Assembly (NCBI GenBank): GCA_034509425.1
Contig: JAVTVJ010000811.1
Location: 620,001 to 684,000 of the forward strand
Reading direction: 5' to 3'
DNA: 64,000 nucleotides
Origin: Eopsaltria australis
Lineage: Eukaryota > Chordata > Aves > Passeriformes > Petroicidae
Position numbers and translations under genes: made by a program. Below the pieces are notes generated by a model that saw only the letters and a program-made list of their open reading frames with translations, made no database searches and had not been told where the DNA came from. Of the stretch, positions 1 through 13,800 are shown piece by piece; the first letter of the stretch is position 1; the number at the start of each line of letters is the position of its first letter.

Positions 1-3000
1 AACGGTTTTGCTTCTGCATCTCTTACCCGAAGTGGATCACATTCCCCTGAAGGTCTTAAATCACTTTGTTTGGAAAGGCACCAAACCCATTAAGAGCACC
101 TGAAAAATGAGAGCCTGCCATAAGGTGCTGTGTGACCTTTGCCTTGTCACTCCAAACCCCATCCTGGGTGCCATGGAGCAATGATCACTGATGTCTAAAA
201 GATGGCTGGAGTCAAAGAGCACGACCAGAGGTGCTGCTGTGCTGGCATCAGGCATCCTTGCAGAATTTAATCTCCTGATTAAAAACACCTTGCATAATCA
301 ATGAGTTGCACTGCATGAGACAATTTCTGAAACATCAGCATCTTGGTGGTGTGCTTTTATGAAACCTGTCATCAGCCAGTATGCATATAAAGGCTTTTGA
401 TTTTCTAATCAAAAGGATGAATTTATCTTGATTCCCCATATGCTAAGTGAGATTGGTTAGTGAAAGACATAAGGTATTAAAACTTCAGCTGATTAAGACT
501 AAATTATTAATTGCAAATAAGTTGGCCGTTATCCTGTTTCTGAACCAATCAAAAACCAATCTAACATTCTCGAGCTGTATTTTGCAAGTTATTTCCAAGT
601 ACTGACAACACAGGACAAAAACATTTCAGAAGACAAACACGGGCACTTACGTTGATTGTCCATCAGTGTAAGATGAGTAAGTCAGGATAACAGTTTTAAA
701 CAGTCTGAAAAAATATACAGACACATCTTGCTCATCTTCCAGTACAACACTTCTACATATGAATTTTCTGTATCTCAACAGAAGCTATTTAGTTGTTAAG
801 GAACTTGTTTTCTGTTAGAAGAGGGGAACAGTGAGGCATTTACTAGTGTATTTTTACATTTCTGAAGAGGTGGGCCTGAACAGCTGCAAGATGCAAAATG
901 GTGCTTAAGACCTTATGGCCTTTTTCAGGATTTTCATGTAGTGCAAGGCTACAATAACCCCTTTCTCTTTCATAAAAGCAACTTTACACACAGCAATGGT
1001 GTTTTTTCTACCTATACCATCTCAAAGCTTCCTGCTGCTTTCAAACGATCAATCCAGCAAAAGCTTTCTGTATTTCACACTGACAGGCTCCTAAGGAAGC
1101 AGTGTAACATACCAGCTTGCCATATTGCCCTGTGGGGGCAACAGGCCTTGGGATGTGGGATGTGGCCCTGGCTCTCCTGGCTACACTTGCAGAGCTGGGA
1201 CCAGAGCCCTCCCAACAGCTGTCCTGCTGTCCCCAGCTTCCTTCAAAGCTCACTAGCCACTAGTTAGGTAACACTGCAGGAAAGAAACCCAGGAGAGTGA
1301 GAAAAGGCTTTTGTAACCCCAAAAACTGCTTTCTATTGTGGGGTTCCAGCTATCCTGTGATGCCTGTGTGCTCAAACGGCCCCATGGCCCAGCTGCCTGG
1401 ATGCAGCAGTGCCTGCGATGGGGACAGAGATATCTATGCCCACATCACGGCACTGGTCGGTAGCTGAGGCTGGCACAAGCCCTTGCCAGTGGGCTGGATG
1501 CCACATGAACAGATGAAAAGCAGCACTGCCATGCCAGGGATCTGGCTGACTTCATCCCAGGAGCAGCAGCACCGGGGCCAGCAGCACGGCACCTGCGAGC
1601 TCTTGGTGCCAATGTTCTTGGCTAAAGATTTTAGACTGAGGTTAGTGATGGGTGGGCCACATGGACAGAGGAGCATGTTTGTGTCACTCCAGGCCAGAAG
1701 TAGATTATCCCAAAAATGTTAAATAAGTGTTTAATGGCTGCATGTGAGGAACTGTTGGATTGAGTTTTTAAATGAGCAAAGAATAAACAATTATTTGCAA
1801 GGAAGGTTTGGGCAGGGGTTTTGTCTGTTGGAGAGTTTTCAGGCTGTCAGATTTTTGCATTTAAGAGTCATCAGATTAGAAATCCTGTTTGAATTTTTCA
1901 CACTAGAAGATGACTAGCATGATTGGTGTCTGAATTATGATCAAGTTTTTGAACATTTTTCTTCTTTCAAACCAAAATATCTACGTAAATGCATCTTTAA
2001 AGGAAAATGTCACCCAGTTTGTTCATAATTAGAAGGATGTTTCAGGAAAGCAAAAGCTTTTATCTACCTTTTAAACATAAATGCCATATTTCCAACTGAC
2101 TGGGAGGGTCACTAGAATTTGAAATTGTATAAAGTGCAATTCCAGGGAAAAAATGCTATGTTATTGAGCAAGGCTGCAGTTATTCAGACCCAGTCCTCCT
2201 GTCACAGTTCTTTCAGACATAAAGAAGGAAAGGACCCACCTACTGTGGATTATGTCTTTACTCTTCTGTCTTTTTCCAGTCTTCTTTTGCAAGAGGAGTG
2301 GTCAAAGAGGGGCCTGATTTGCAGAGAATTGTGCTCCTCTAAGTGTTCCATGTCCTGTTGCCAGACTCATGTGTATGTAGCTCCTAATAGCAATGCCACA
2401 CTTTTTTCTAATCCAAGCACTTTTTTAGCTGCAATCCTTCTTACTTCCATGACACAACTCCATGTGTGACACCAAATTATGACTGTAAGCATGGCCAAGG
2501 CTGGAGAGAGCCAGAGCATACAACAAGCAGCATCCTGGTGGGCCTGAAGCTGCAGTCCAGCCATTGTTGCAAGCAATTTCATGGTGAATAGTCATGGTTG
2601 CCACATCCTTGGCCTTAGAGGTGATCCTCCATGACGTGTTATTGTTGGAAAGAAGCAGCTGTCTTCAAGGTGGGGTTCCCAGATGCAAAAGCTTGTTTTG
2701 GCGTGGTGGGGGAGGAATACAGTCTCTGATGTATCAGCGTGCCCTGATGGCACTGAAGAAATCTGTGTAAAATACCTTCCCTCCGAGAGCACCATCACAG
2801 CTAAAGGCCTATAAAAATTCTGTCACGAAAAAAAGGAAATAGGAGCTAAAAAGGTCGTTAAGACTTCACACTGAGAAGAGAGGGGGGATGCTAAGGAAAG
2901 TGCTGGATGGAGGCAGCTGTAGAATGCAGAACTATAGCAAGCAGGGAACACAAAACAAAGGTCCAAGGAGGCACCCAGGCTAGCAAAGTGCTTGCCAAAA

Positions 3001-6000
3001 TTTGAGACATTGAGAACAGTCTAAAAGACAGAGGTTTATGGGCAAGAATGCCATTTTCCACTGATGAGCCAAATGGAGCTGAAGAAATCATCAAAGGCCA
3101 GAGGGAGAGAGAAAGCAGAGTCTGTGATGAGATGAAGAGAGTAACCTAGAAGGGAATCCCAGAAGTAGGGGGAGGAGGTATGACTAATGGTGTCATGAAC
3201 AATAAAAGTTTACTGACCTAAATCCCAAATAACACTAAAATGCAGTAGGGAAACCAAGCAGAGATTTATATGCTAAATTTCTTATGCTGCTTAAAATGAA
3301 ATCCAGTTGAACATATTTAATTCAGAATTAGTGTTTCCATGGAATTTGGATTCTGGAACAACACAAACCAAACTAATAGGGTGTATTCAGTGGCTATCAC
3401 TGCCCCAGTGATGTTCACCACAGCTGTACAGAAGCATCCCACATTTAGTTAGTAGACCATGACACAGAGATCTATATATCATAGACCTTTACGATCTACA
3501 CTGACACAGGGATCCAGAGAGTGGCCTGAAGAGATCAATGGCAGAGGCAATGCTGTGGGTTACCCAGCCCAGGAGAGGCTGGCAACTACACAGGTCAGTG
3601 CTGGCACACAGCACCTAGACACGCAGTGGATGTCCAGCATGGACTTTCGTGTCAGCTTATGGCACTCTCCAGGCACTTCATGTAAGATCAGAACTCAATT
3701 TTGAAAGGTAGATTTAAAATAATTCAATGTTGAATATATGATTTAGAGACTACCAATGGATGAAAAATGTTGCTCTTATGAAAAGATGTGAAAAGAAAAT
3801 CAGGTCATTTCTTTGAGGAGGTAAACAGAAAAATATTTTTATATGTAAGCTATAAACAAAATAGCAATGTATCTACAGTAGAACTGATATAGAGAGGTGA
3901 GTATGTCTGACATTTTTGTTGTGTTATGGCATTTTGGTTCCTTCTGTATGTGAAGTGGATTTCATTTTTCTGGCAATTTTAGTTTGGTGTAGAAGTAGTG
4001 TTTCAATACTTCCACCATGGACATACAGTAATCAGGGTATATCCCCTCTGGAGAAGTTCACAGTCTAAGATAACCAAGAACTTTGAATTGAGAAGTACGT
4101 CTGTTGGCCAATGAGTGAAAATGCCAGCTATATCTTGCAGACAAGAGAAATCAGAATGCATTTAAAAAATATTTGGATTTTAACAATTTTTTCCAGTTAA
4201 TTGTTATACCAGAATTTCAGGGAGGGAATGTTCGTGTGAAAGTTATATCTCTTTTTATCTCTTTTTATATCTCTTTGTATCTATTTTTCTTAAGAAAGAA
4301 AAATAATGTGATATGTACCATCAGGGATGACTAGTGAGCTTTTATTTCCATCCCAGGAGATGGGTTTAGAAAGTAGGATCCACAAATTCTGTGTTTTTCT
4401 CCAGAGAACTGTAACAGTACAGTATTCACACACACGACACACACGCATGTGACACAGCCATTAAAACACAATTCTTAGTTATATTCCTTGCTGAGGGAGG
4501 GTAAAGCCTCAATGCTCTTATAAAGAAGTGAAAGATTGATTGCCCAGTTTGGAGAATACAAACAAGGAATTATTCTAAACTAATTCAATATCTTTTCTTT
4601 CCCCCACACTGCCATAAAACGTAAAATATTAGACAACACTCTAAACAAAAACACCATTGTTTGCACTTTCCCAGATTAATTTGCACAAATTATTGCTATA
4701 TTATATCACAGCTATATCACACACAGGGATTTTAATTATATGTTACAAATGATAAATTCTGTAATGCGTTAGATATGATTAAAGTTATGAAAATGCTCAG
4801 TGGTGGTAAAAACATGTAAAGATGCATTTTTATGACTAGGGTTAATTCCTTCCTCCAACTTAATTTTATCTATAGTATCAGGAACATCTACGGAAACTAC
4901 TGTGGCCAAGGCACAGAAGTCACTTGACACTAGACTCAAGATATTTACTTGCTGATAACTACTGAAAATTTCATCAAATCATGCATTTCTTTTGTTTACA
5001 ATGGCAACAGGTAATGGATGGAAAAGCTGAGGATGGACACTTGCAACAGAGCAACCATCTGGAGAAACACAGAGAGAACAAGCTGCTTCTGGGAGCAGGG
5101 TTCACGTGATCTGCCCCAGGCTTTGCTGAAAACTGGTAACCCTGGCCAGCCGGTTGCTGTTCAGGGAACCTTTCAGGGCAAGTCCTGACCTAACACCCTG
5201 CAACCTGGGCTCAGTTCAACACAAATCTTCAACACGTAATTAGCAACTACAACAATGATAATACCAATAATAATATTGAATCTTGTCTCCCCAAATCCTG
5301 TTTGTGAAGGCCCATAGGAATTGCAAGGGCATCTATAAAACTCCTCAGGTGTATGCGAATTCACTCATGAAGAGATAAGCCAGCAGAGGTTAATGCCTAG
5401 CAATTGGTGTTTCAGTTTCAGCTCAGACCCAGATGACTTTGGCAATGAGTGTTCCAAAATTCACACCCTTTATTGCTTTGCTGTTTCAACAACTGGAAGT
5501 GACGGCTACAGATACTGCTTCAATGGTTGATGGGACAGTGAAGCCCCTCTGTGTACCAGAGGAGAGAGCAGTGCCATCTCAAGTACCCCAAAGGTTGTGA
5601 TGACAGCTGACTCACGCACTTCACCCAAGAAAAGGGGGAAGAACACAGAGGCCAAACTTCCTAGTGCTTCCCTGCACAGCAGAGCAATGCATAGGCAGTG
5701 CTCTCAGGGTAGGTCCAGTTGATGTTTTGCAGACAGATGTGAGGCCTCTCCCACAGCTCATCCTTCCTGAAAACAACACAGCTTTGTTAGCTGAGCACAG
5801 AGATCTGATTATTAGGGTTCCTGGGCTAAGCAGCTTGTTGTCAGCTTGCAAATGTGACTAGCTGAGGACAAAAAACCCAACCCAAGATACAGCTATCTAC
5901 CCTCAGGCTGTGATGTCATGATGCTCATGCCAGATCTATACACTGCTGGATCACTGCACATTCTGGTCCACCCCAGAATGGGCTTGCTGACCCACACAGA

Positions 6001-8049
6001 GACAGTTCAAAGCTTTTCCTGATTTTATGTCAACTGCTGAAGGGTGGACAGTACACGGTCTGGCGTGAAGCTGGGTTCCTGATTTGGCACAAAGCCTGCT
6101 GCCACAAAACTATTCCCTTTACATTTTTCTAAGCAAACATGAACCAAGAAAGGCCACTGTCTTTGAGAAACAATATTGGGAATGATGAAGTCAGACTTAT
6201 TTTCTGACCAAACCTCAACTGGTGTCAGGGCTCAGAGTACCAACTATCCTTTTACTGGTTAAGCATGAGAAATATCCACAAATGTCCTCAATAAAGAAAC
6301 ACTGGAGGCTGAGTGGGGAAGTTGGCACAGAGCCAGAGTATATCTGGTCCACGAAGATATCTCAGACTGTCCCATATTAGTACATTTAAAAAAAAAAATC
6401 ATACTCATCAGCTTTTGGCTAGTAGTTTACTTGGGTGCTAGTACAGATTGCTACCAAGGATGTGGCAACCACAAGTATTCCTCACAAAATCTTTTGCCAT
6501 TCTAACAATACTAAAAATAATACAATTCTTGCTCACGATATTCCATGTTTGAATATAGCTGTGATTTGTCATACTGTTTTTCTCCCAAGGGAACTCTTGA
6601 ACTGGAAAGGCCAAGCTAACTGTAGGGCAATCTAGTCCATGTGAAGTCCCAGCCAGCAGCTTTGCCCCCTCACTGGAGCTTGGGAGAGGATACTATTACA
6701 TGACTTTTAGCAAGCCACTTCAGTTCTTTTTCATCATCTCCTCCATTTCTGTTTTGTCTGTTTTGACAGTAAGCACTCAGGAAAGATTGTCCACCTATGT
6801 ATTTATAACGCTAACCTTGATCTCTGGAACACGAAATTTAAAATAAATATGCCTTCATACTAAAACCCTATACTAAAACAGACATAATCAATATGAAAAC
6901 AGAGGATATTAGAGTTGATGCCCACATTTTAAGAAGTTAATAACAATTTCATGTTAAGAAATTGTTTCCCTGCATTTGATTTTCCCAGCCCTGAAAAAGG
7001 CAAGGTCCTTTTGAAAATTTTTTTAGGAATACACATTAGGATTACATGATTTTATATCTAGGATCTTTCTACTAAATTCAATCTTGCAGTCAAGATAGTA
7101 TTTCTGATTTTCTTATGCCAACAGTATAACCGTATATGCCAACCGTATTTTCTTTTTTACCGTATATTTTACTATATAGTGTCTCAAAAGAGAGACCTTT
7201 GTGCATACTTTCCAAACACAGGCCTGAGCAGCAGATCTTTGTATTTATGCACAAACTTATTTTTTAAGAAACACCTCCTGAATATGCAGAACAAGTAATA
7301 TTTAGGCTTTTCATTTGAGGAAACATAATCTCCAGTTTCTCCCAGCCAGCACCAGCCATCCAAGTGCCACACATCCCACCTATGCCAGACCCCAGCAGGG
7401 ACACCCACCCTCAGGAGACAGCAGGAGTAAAAATTCCCCTCTCTTTCCATTGACTTGCAGGAAGACTGGAAGAATAGCTTGGATCAGGCACCTCCTTCTC
7501 AGACAGCTAAAGGTGGGGAGATGAATCGTGTCCCTGGCTTTCAAGTTCATCTGCCTTAACATCAAAAGAAAATATAAAAAGTAAAATATATTTGTGTATA
7601 TGAGATACACCACTCCTGCCAGTACGTGATACCGTATCCTTTCAGTTACCAGTGGGAACAGGCCTTACTCCATTGCTTAGTTAGAAAGGGAAGCACACGT
7701 ACCTGTCCCTGTGCCCAGGCATGCGCCACCTGCCACAGCTTCTGCCTGAGAAATTGCTGCAGAAATGGGGCCCTAACGTTTCCATTTCTAGCCGTCACAA
7801 TCCATAATGAAACAGGAAACATCCTGGATGCAGATATCATGACAGTAAGTTTTACACAATAGGAGCTGTGTGTTTCAGTACCAAAATCTGTGGGAGTCCC
7901 CTACAGGCACAGCGGTTTGTTTGCACAGGAGCCACAGCTGGAGAGAGGTTAGTCTCTTGTGCTAGAAGGATTTGCTGCTTACTGCAAGAATATTTATATC
8001 ACTGTGCACATGATATCAAAAGGACAGCGAGAGAGATAAATTGAGAGAC
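1..8049. other. No supported gene; AT-rich noncoding sequence
   Basis: I see no recognisable exon, RNA gene or young mobile element here. Open frames are all about 120 codons or shorter, lie in several frames on both strands and encode no family I know. Base composition is mixed, with moderately GC-richer patches near 1,080-1,680, 5,030-5,200 and 5,400-6,070. An imperfect 11-bp TATCTCTTTTT-like tandem sits at 4,244-4,288 and a CA-rich stretch at about 4,427-4,457. The block could be intergenic or the intron of another gene; the sequence alone does not decide. Confidence 0.6.
4244..4288. repeat. Imperfect TATCTCTTTTT minisatellite
   Basis: About four imperfect copies of an 11-bp TATCTCTTTTT-like unit stand in a row, degrading to the right. 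It is low-complexity pyrimidine-rich sequence with no sign of function. Confidence 0.6.
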
Positions 8050-8094
8050 AGAGAAAGAGAAGGAGAGGAAGAGAGAGGGAGAAAAAGAAAAAAA
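8050..8094 (+). repeat. Homopurine (GA-rich) tract, 45 bp
   Basis: Every base on the + strand from 8,050 to 8,094 is A or G, grading from GA-rich to A-rich. Uninterrupted homopurine tracts of this size can form triplex (H-DNA) under superhelical stress. That is known of such tracts in general and is not shown here. It is most simply a degenerate (GA)n microsatellite. Confidence 0.85.
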
Positions 8095-8124
8095 TATTAT
8101 CTTACTTTTCATCTCTGAAGATAC

Positions 8125-8156
8125 TGCCAACCCAAGCAAATGCCAACCCAAGCAAG
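8125..8156. repeat. 16-bp tandem duplication
   Basis: Two adjacent 16-bp units (TGCCAACCCAAGCAAA and TGCCAACCCAAGCAAG) differ only at the last base. This looks like a recent small tandem duplication. It lies just downstream of the homopurine tract, which may have promoted slippage (inference). Confidence 0.85.
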
Positions 8157-9899
8157 AAGCAGAGCTAGGAAAGGAGCATGGCTGTAATAGGAACCCTGGG
8201 CTCTGCTAGCCCAGGAGATGGGAGGATGGCAGGCTGCTGAATTTAAAATTATGCTTATTTCTGCTGAGACACGTCTGATTGTGGAAGCAGCAAACTGCCT
8301 TGGTCAGTTGATCTCCATGTGCAGAGCAACTCCGTTGCTCTCAGATGTGAGCAGTTCTTCCACTAAGAGTACTGAAAATGATGAGCAGGATTGGAGTGGG
8401 AAGAAGTGTGAGAGGTTCAAGTATTTGTGCATGCAATATTTGCAGCTGAATTTCTGCATCATGAGACTTCACAAATAGCTTGGCTTCATGGTAAATGAAA
8501 GTCAGAATTTATGGTCCTGAATGGGACAGGAATAGGAAACTGTGCTGGTATTCAAGGTGTCTGGGACAGTTTTATAAAACACCAGCACCCAATCAGCTGC
8601 AGCAAAACTCAGACCCAGGAATCTTTTAGAGGGTTCGGAGATGGGATGTGCACATCTTGTTGGGCAGTGTAATGAAGGTGAATAAGAGGTCAAAAGTAGC
8701 TGCTGTTGCTCCATTAGAGAACACTATAATCCATGATACAGTGGTGTTGCTCGGCTGGAAAGGCTCAGTCACAGCCCTGTGATGGTAACAGCTACTGGAG
8801 TTTCCCAGAAATGCCAGGGTCTGGCATAAACCGGGTTTGTGTAAGCCAGAATAGAAAGTAATACAATTCAGTGTGCTGGCTGCGGACAGAGGTCAGCTTT
8901 GATGCAGGAAGCTCCCTCTCTCATCAGCCTAGCAACATGTTGCTGGTTGAATTGGCTAAGGAAGTAAGCAACAGCTCTGGGCTTATGATCTGAGTTTCAG
9001 CCTTGATGGAGGTGAACGCATGTACACCTGACTCTCTGCTGATGCAGAGTCATCCAATGTGATGATCAGCATCCCAGCAAAGCTTTCAAAGTAGCTTAAC
9101 AGCTGACTCTCCTTTTCAAGCAAGTGCAAAGCCCAGACAAATACTTCTGCAGACAAGCACCTTGGGTCTGTCCACATGTGAAACTATCTGCAGGCTGTGG
9201 GGCTAGCATGAGACTCAGGCAGTTAAGAGCACCACTGGGGAGCTCAGGAACTCTTCCCCAAGTACGACCAATCTTCTAATAAAGAAATAAACTGGCTAAC
9301 TTTGGCTGCCCAGGCAGCAGTCCCTTGAGGTTCATACTCACAACTTGCTTGAACAGGGCAGGGGCCATGGGCTCATCATGCTCCTGAGTGGGACAGTGAT
9401 ACTGGAGTCCTCTGGCTTCTGGTGGGGTGGCAGACTATCGTCAGCTGGTGTAGCTAGAGTTCATTTGTTGTGCTCATTAACACTTGTTTAGGGGAGAGCA
9501 CATTTTTGGAAATAGGCCTGACTGTCAATCTTGAAAAACTGTCAAAAAGCAAGAACTAGAATTCAGCACTTTCCAGCCCCCCAGGCTGTTCCCTTCCCCA
9601 GCTGAGACCTGTCATAAGGGAAACGAATCATCCTTTTGCCTGGCTTTTCTCAGGCTGCTGGTTATATATTTGCCCATCAATTTTGAAAAAAACTGTTGCA
9701 ATAACTCCTTATTGCCAGTTTAACTTTTAATTATGACCATCTTAAACACTTAAGTTTATGTTTTTATCAATAGACACTGCAGCTTAATGGAGAGAAGGTC
9801 CTATGTGGCTCATATTCATTGTAACGACAACAGTTAGTCACATGGAAGAGTCATGTCAAGGAGACCCCAACACCTGAAATAAAACATTGCCTGTCTTTT
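8157..9899. other. No supported gene
   Basis: I see nothing that qualifies as a gene, RNA or recognisable repeat. Open frames on both strands are at most about 90 codons and unrecognised. Confidence 0.6.
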
Positions 9900-10876
9900 G
9901 ACGTGATCACAAGCGATGTTCCCTAGGGCTCAGTATTGGGGCCAGCTCTGTTTAATATCTTTATTAATGGTCTGAAGAAGGGAATTGAGTGCACTTTCAG
10001 AAAGTTTACAGATGACACTAAGTTGGGTGGGAGTGTTGATCTGCTGAAGGGTAGGAAGGCTCAGCAGAGGGATCTGGACAGGCTGGATCAATAGGCCAAG
10101 GCCAATTGTAAGAGATTCAACAAGGCAAAGCGCCGGGTCCTGCACCTGGGTCACAACAGCCCCATGCAATGCTACAGGCTTGGGGCAGAGTGGCTGGAAA
10201 GGTGGTTGTCTGAAAAGGTCCTGGATCAACAGCTGGCTGAACGTGAGCCAGTGTGTGCCTGGGTGGCAAAGGCAGCCAATGACATCCTGGCCTGTATCAG
10301 CAATAGTGAGGCCAGCAGGACCAGGGCAGTGATTGTCCCCTTGTACTCAACACCGGTGAGGCTGCAGCTTGAGTCCTGTGTTCCAGTTTTAGGCCCCTCA
10401 CTACAAAAAGATCACTGAGGTGCTGGAGTGTGTCTAGAGATGGGTAACAGAGCTGGTGAAGGGTCTGGAGCACAAGTCTGATGAGAGGCAGCTGAAGACC
10501 TGGGATAGTTTACTCTGAAGAAACGGAGGCTCAGGAGAAACCTCACTCTCTCTACAACTACCTGGAAGGAGTTTGTACCCAAGTTGGTCTCTTCTCCTAA
10601 GTAACATGCACCAGGACAAGACAAAACGATCTTGAGTTGCAACAGGGGAGGTTTAGATTGGATATTAGGAAATTCTTCTCTGAAAGTGCAGTCAGGCATT
10701 GGAATGGGCTGCCCAGGGAAATGATGGCACTGTTGTCCATAGAAGTATTCAAAGAATGTATGGATGTGGCTTTTGCACACAGGTTAGTGACAAACCTGGC
10801 AATACTGGGTTAACAGTTAGACTTTCTGATCTTTGAAGTCTTTTCCAACTTAAACAATTCTGTGATTCCAAGATTC
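9900..10876 (+). mobile_element. CR1 LINE, 5'-truncated, sense on + strand
   Basis: This is a chicken-repeat-1 type non-LTR retrotransposon fragment of about 980 bp. It begins inside the reverse-transcriptase region and runs through the end of ORF2 and the 3' UTR to the typical CR1 tail (AATTCTGTGATTC near 10,858-10,870). Several blocks match the CR1 consensus I know: the GGGCTCAGTATTGGGGCCAG block at 9,926-9,945, the segment at 10,480-10,560, and the AATGGGCTGCCCAGGGA block near 10,703-10,719. The 5' end is approximate and I see no target-site duplication, as is normal for CR1. Many substitutions make it an old, dead copy. Its orientation is opposite to the two CR1 pieces at 60.1 and 61.9 kb. 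Confidence 0.95.
9921..10418 (+). pseudogene. CR1 ORF2 reverse-transcriptase C-terminal remnant
   Basis: This is the decayed end of the CR1 reverse-transcriptase reading frame. The catalytic box reads F-T-D-D at 10,005-10,016, where active CR1 has an F/Y-x-D-D motif. In the same frame a TAG stop at 10,092-10,094 replaces a tryptophan codon of the family, consistent with a single G-to-A change. Past that stop the frame is open from 10,164 to 10,418 and carries the typical CR1 run around RLGAEWLE. Near 10,383 an extra C shifts the frame, so the reading ends early at 10,416-10,418 where the family continues. The copy cannot encode a working enzyme. Confidence 0.9.
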
Positions 10877-13800
10877 AATTGTTTCAAAAGAGAAATAGCA
10901 CTTCTGACCAGGCAGCTCTCCAATGACCAGCAGCTGACTGAAATCTTGAGAACTAAGATAAGAAGGACTTCTCTTTCACCACTGCCATAAGTCCCTTCTC
11001 TTTGGGGATAATGTTGTCCAGGAATGTTAGTCAGCACCTACTCTGGCACTGGCTTGTGTCTCTAATGCTTCTCTCCTTCGGGAAACATATTTCCATTTGC
11101 ATCAGTATTCTTCTCTTTGAACAAACACTTGAAAGTGCTATCTCTAATTCTTGATTTATCTTCTCATTTACTAGCACTCTGGCAGACTTCTTAGTTGCTA
11201 CACAGCAATGCAAACCATCTTATTTTGGGAAAAGGCTACATTTTATCTCCTCTTTAGGGTCATATTATTTTCCAGAATTGGCAGACTTCTTTTTAAACTT
11301 GGTATTTTTTTTCCCCCTGATACTCTGTTATAATTAGCACTAAATCAGACACTGAAGGCACTAGAGCAGAAGGCTGAGAAAGGGTTTCCTGGTAGTAAAA
11401 ATATGAAAGACTGAGATAAAGATACTTCTGCTCCCAATATTCCCTCCTGGAAACTACAAATCCAGCAGATGAGAAGCCATCTGTGTGGATACCTTGTGAT
11501 GCATTTTAACGCTAAAATAGTAATTGAGCTGCACTTCCAGGGCTTCCCTTGCCAGCAGCCATCCCTGGAAATCCCCTGTAGGAGTGAAAGGATAGATAAG
11601 GACAGTGCCATGGAAACAGCTGATCCTTCCCTTACCTTTCCTAAATACACTAGCAACTGAAGACTAACTTGCAAAAGTCAAACTAACTAATCAAATCTAC
11701 ACAAATCTAAATATTTTGTGCTCAATTTCGGTATAACAGTTAAGAACTGTGAGAAAATACAGGAAGAAAGTGTGATGTCTCAGTGCTTTTATTCTTGAAA
11801 AAAATGTGTTGTCAACACCTTTTTGTGGTGAGATCTCTAATATTAGATTTGGTGTACACTTTGACACATCTTTATCCTTGTGTTTTAGAAATATTTAAAA
11901 AAATCAAATAGGCTATACTAGTGAAAAAAAGCTGCTCCGTTCTTCTAGGGCAAAGATTAATGCAGAGCAGTGCTGTAACCCTATAACCTTCCAAAGAAAG
12001 CAACAGAGAGACTTTTGAACATCATTCAGTAAGAAAGACAGTAGGGAGAAGCCGCAGTTCCAAGTTCATGAGTCTCACACTCACAGTTGTAAGTCCAGCA
12101 GAAATCAGAAACCCTGCCTGCTGTCAAAGCAGTATTTCAGTGTTTTAGCTGATCAAATGCACCTTGCAATCAAGGGGCAGTGTCTTCTGGTTCAAGCTGT
12201 TTCTTCCAAGGGACTTAATCCCTAATCTGAGAAAGAAAAATAAAACCTGCTTCACCGCTGCTGAAAAGCTGCCAACTCTTGCTCTAGGTGATTGCACTGT
12301 ATTTTTTTTCTGAAGAGTAGACAATATGTAGGTGGGAGAAGGAAAGACCCCTGCTGCATTCCAATTAACTTTTTTGTTCTATTTAAAAATTACTTATAAG
12401 GTTGCTTATTCACCATGTTCTGCCTCTACTCATAACTGAGGATGGTGGTCTTACTACGATTAATTTAATTTCATGTGTTGGGGAAGTGGAACAGCCTGAC
12501 CCTGCCCTACACATACTCTAGGCAATTTCTCCCACTTCTGCTACTGCACTGCCTACATCTATTGGTGATACTTTGAGTAACCAAGCACCCACGAACTCTC
12601 TGGAGCTAAGCTTCAGAAAAACTGCAGAGAATTCCTGATGAACACTGAGATCCATAAAGCATTTGGGGATTCCAAGAACACCTGACAAGTGTCGTGACTG
12701 CTTCAAAGGAGGCACATTCAGGGCCCAGCTCTCAGGAACATTAGGTAGAAGGCTGTGTCAACAGCACTGCGCAGATTGTTGACTCCAGGGGCCTGCACAC
12801 ACAGTCACATGCAGGACAAGTTTTCTGTTTCATGTTTTATGGTTCCTTCACCTGGGCTGCTATAGACAAAAGTTTTCAGATTGATTCTTACACTGATTTA
12901 AGATGGATGTGTACCCACCTAGCCTGTGAAATAAGTCAAAAGAAAGATCATTGATTAAATGAGATTAAAAATAACAGATGCATATCAATTTGTAGACAAA
13001 GACTTAAACAAGGAGGTAAAACTGTACCATACATGGTTCAAAATTAGATTAGGACAGTCCACATAAATTAGCTGTTCTTGTGTTACATGAGCTCAGGGCA
13101 CCTTTTTAATTACGCAGGTGCAACTATGGGAAACAGGCGTCACCTTTGTAGCAAAATGTAGAGTCAAGACTAAAAGTAGCAAATGTATGAACCACATACT
13201 GCATACTTGACAATACACCTTCTTTATTACTGGCTTCAGAGTGTTTAGTGTTTAATGCACAAAACACTAAATGCTTTCACTTTCTTTATGAAAACAAAAG
13301 AGGAAGTAGAATACAAAGCTACTACAGCTTGAGTAACGAGCTTCCTCAACTAAACACAGTTTAGGCAGAAGGACAGGTTAATTTTTTCAATTAACAGAAT
13401 TTAAATCACAATGTACACACATTGTGAGTGCTAGTTAGGTTGTTTATACTAAGCTAACCAGTTTAACGCAAGATAACACACTTTTTTCCCATTACCTAGC
13501 TCTGTTGAGATATGCAGGCTTCTTGTCCTATAAATGCTAACTGATTTGCATGTAAACTGTAATTTTGTAATGGACACAGAGATCAGGTTCTTAGTTTACT
13601 TGCATCCTGTTGTTGGGTATTGTCTTAAATGACTTCTCTTTGGGAAAATGGAATGAAAATTAGCTTTCAAAAAAGACACTCAGACCACTAAAGTGTGAAA
13701 TGAAACACAATGAAGCAAAATGTTTATAAACAGATATAAAAGAATCAGACTATCCACTTATTTAACAACACTGAAGGTTAATAACATTGTTTGTATTTTT

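Noticed and set aside
10164..10418. 84-codon open frame as a host gene
   Set aside because: It is the C-terminal part of a CR1 reverse transcriptase with an upstream in-frame stop and a downstream frameshift.
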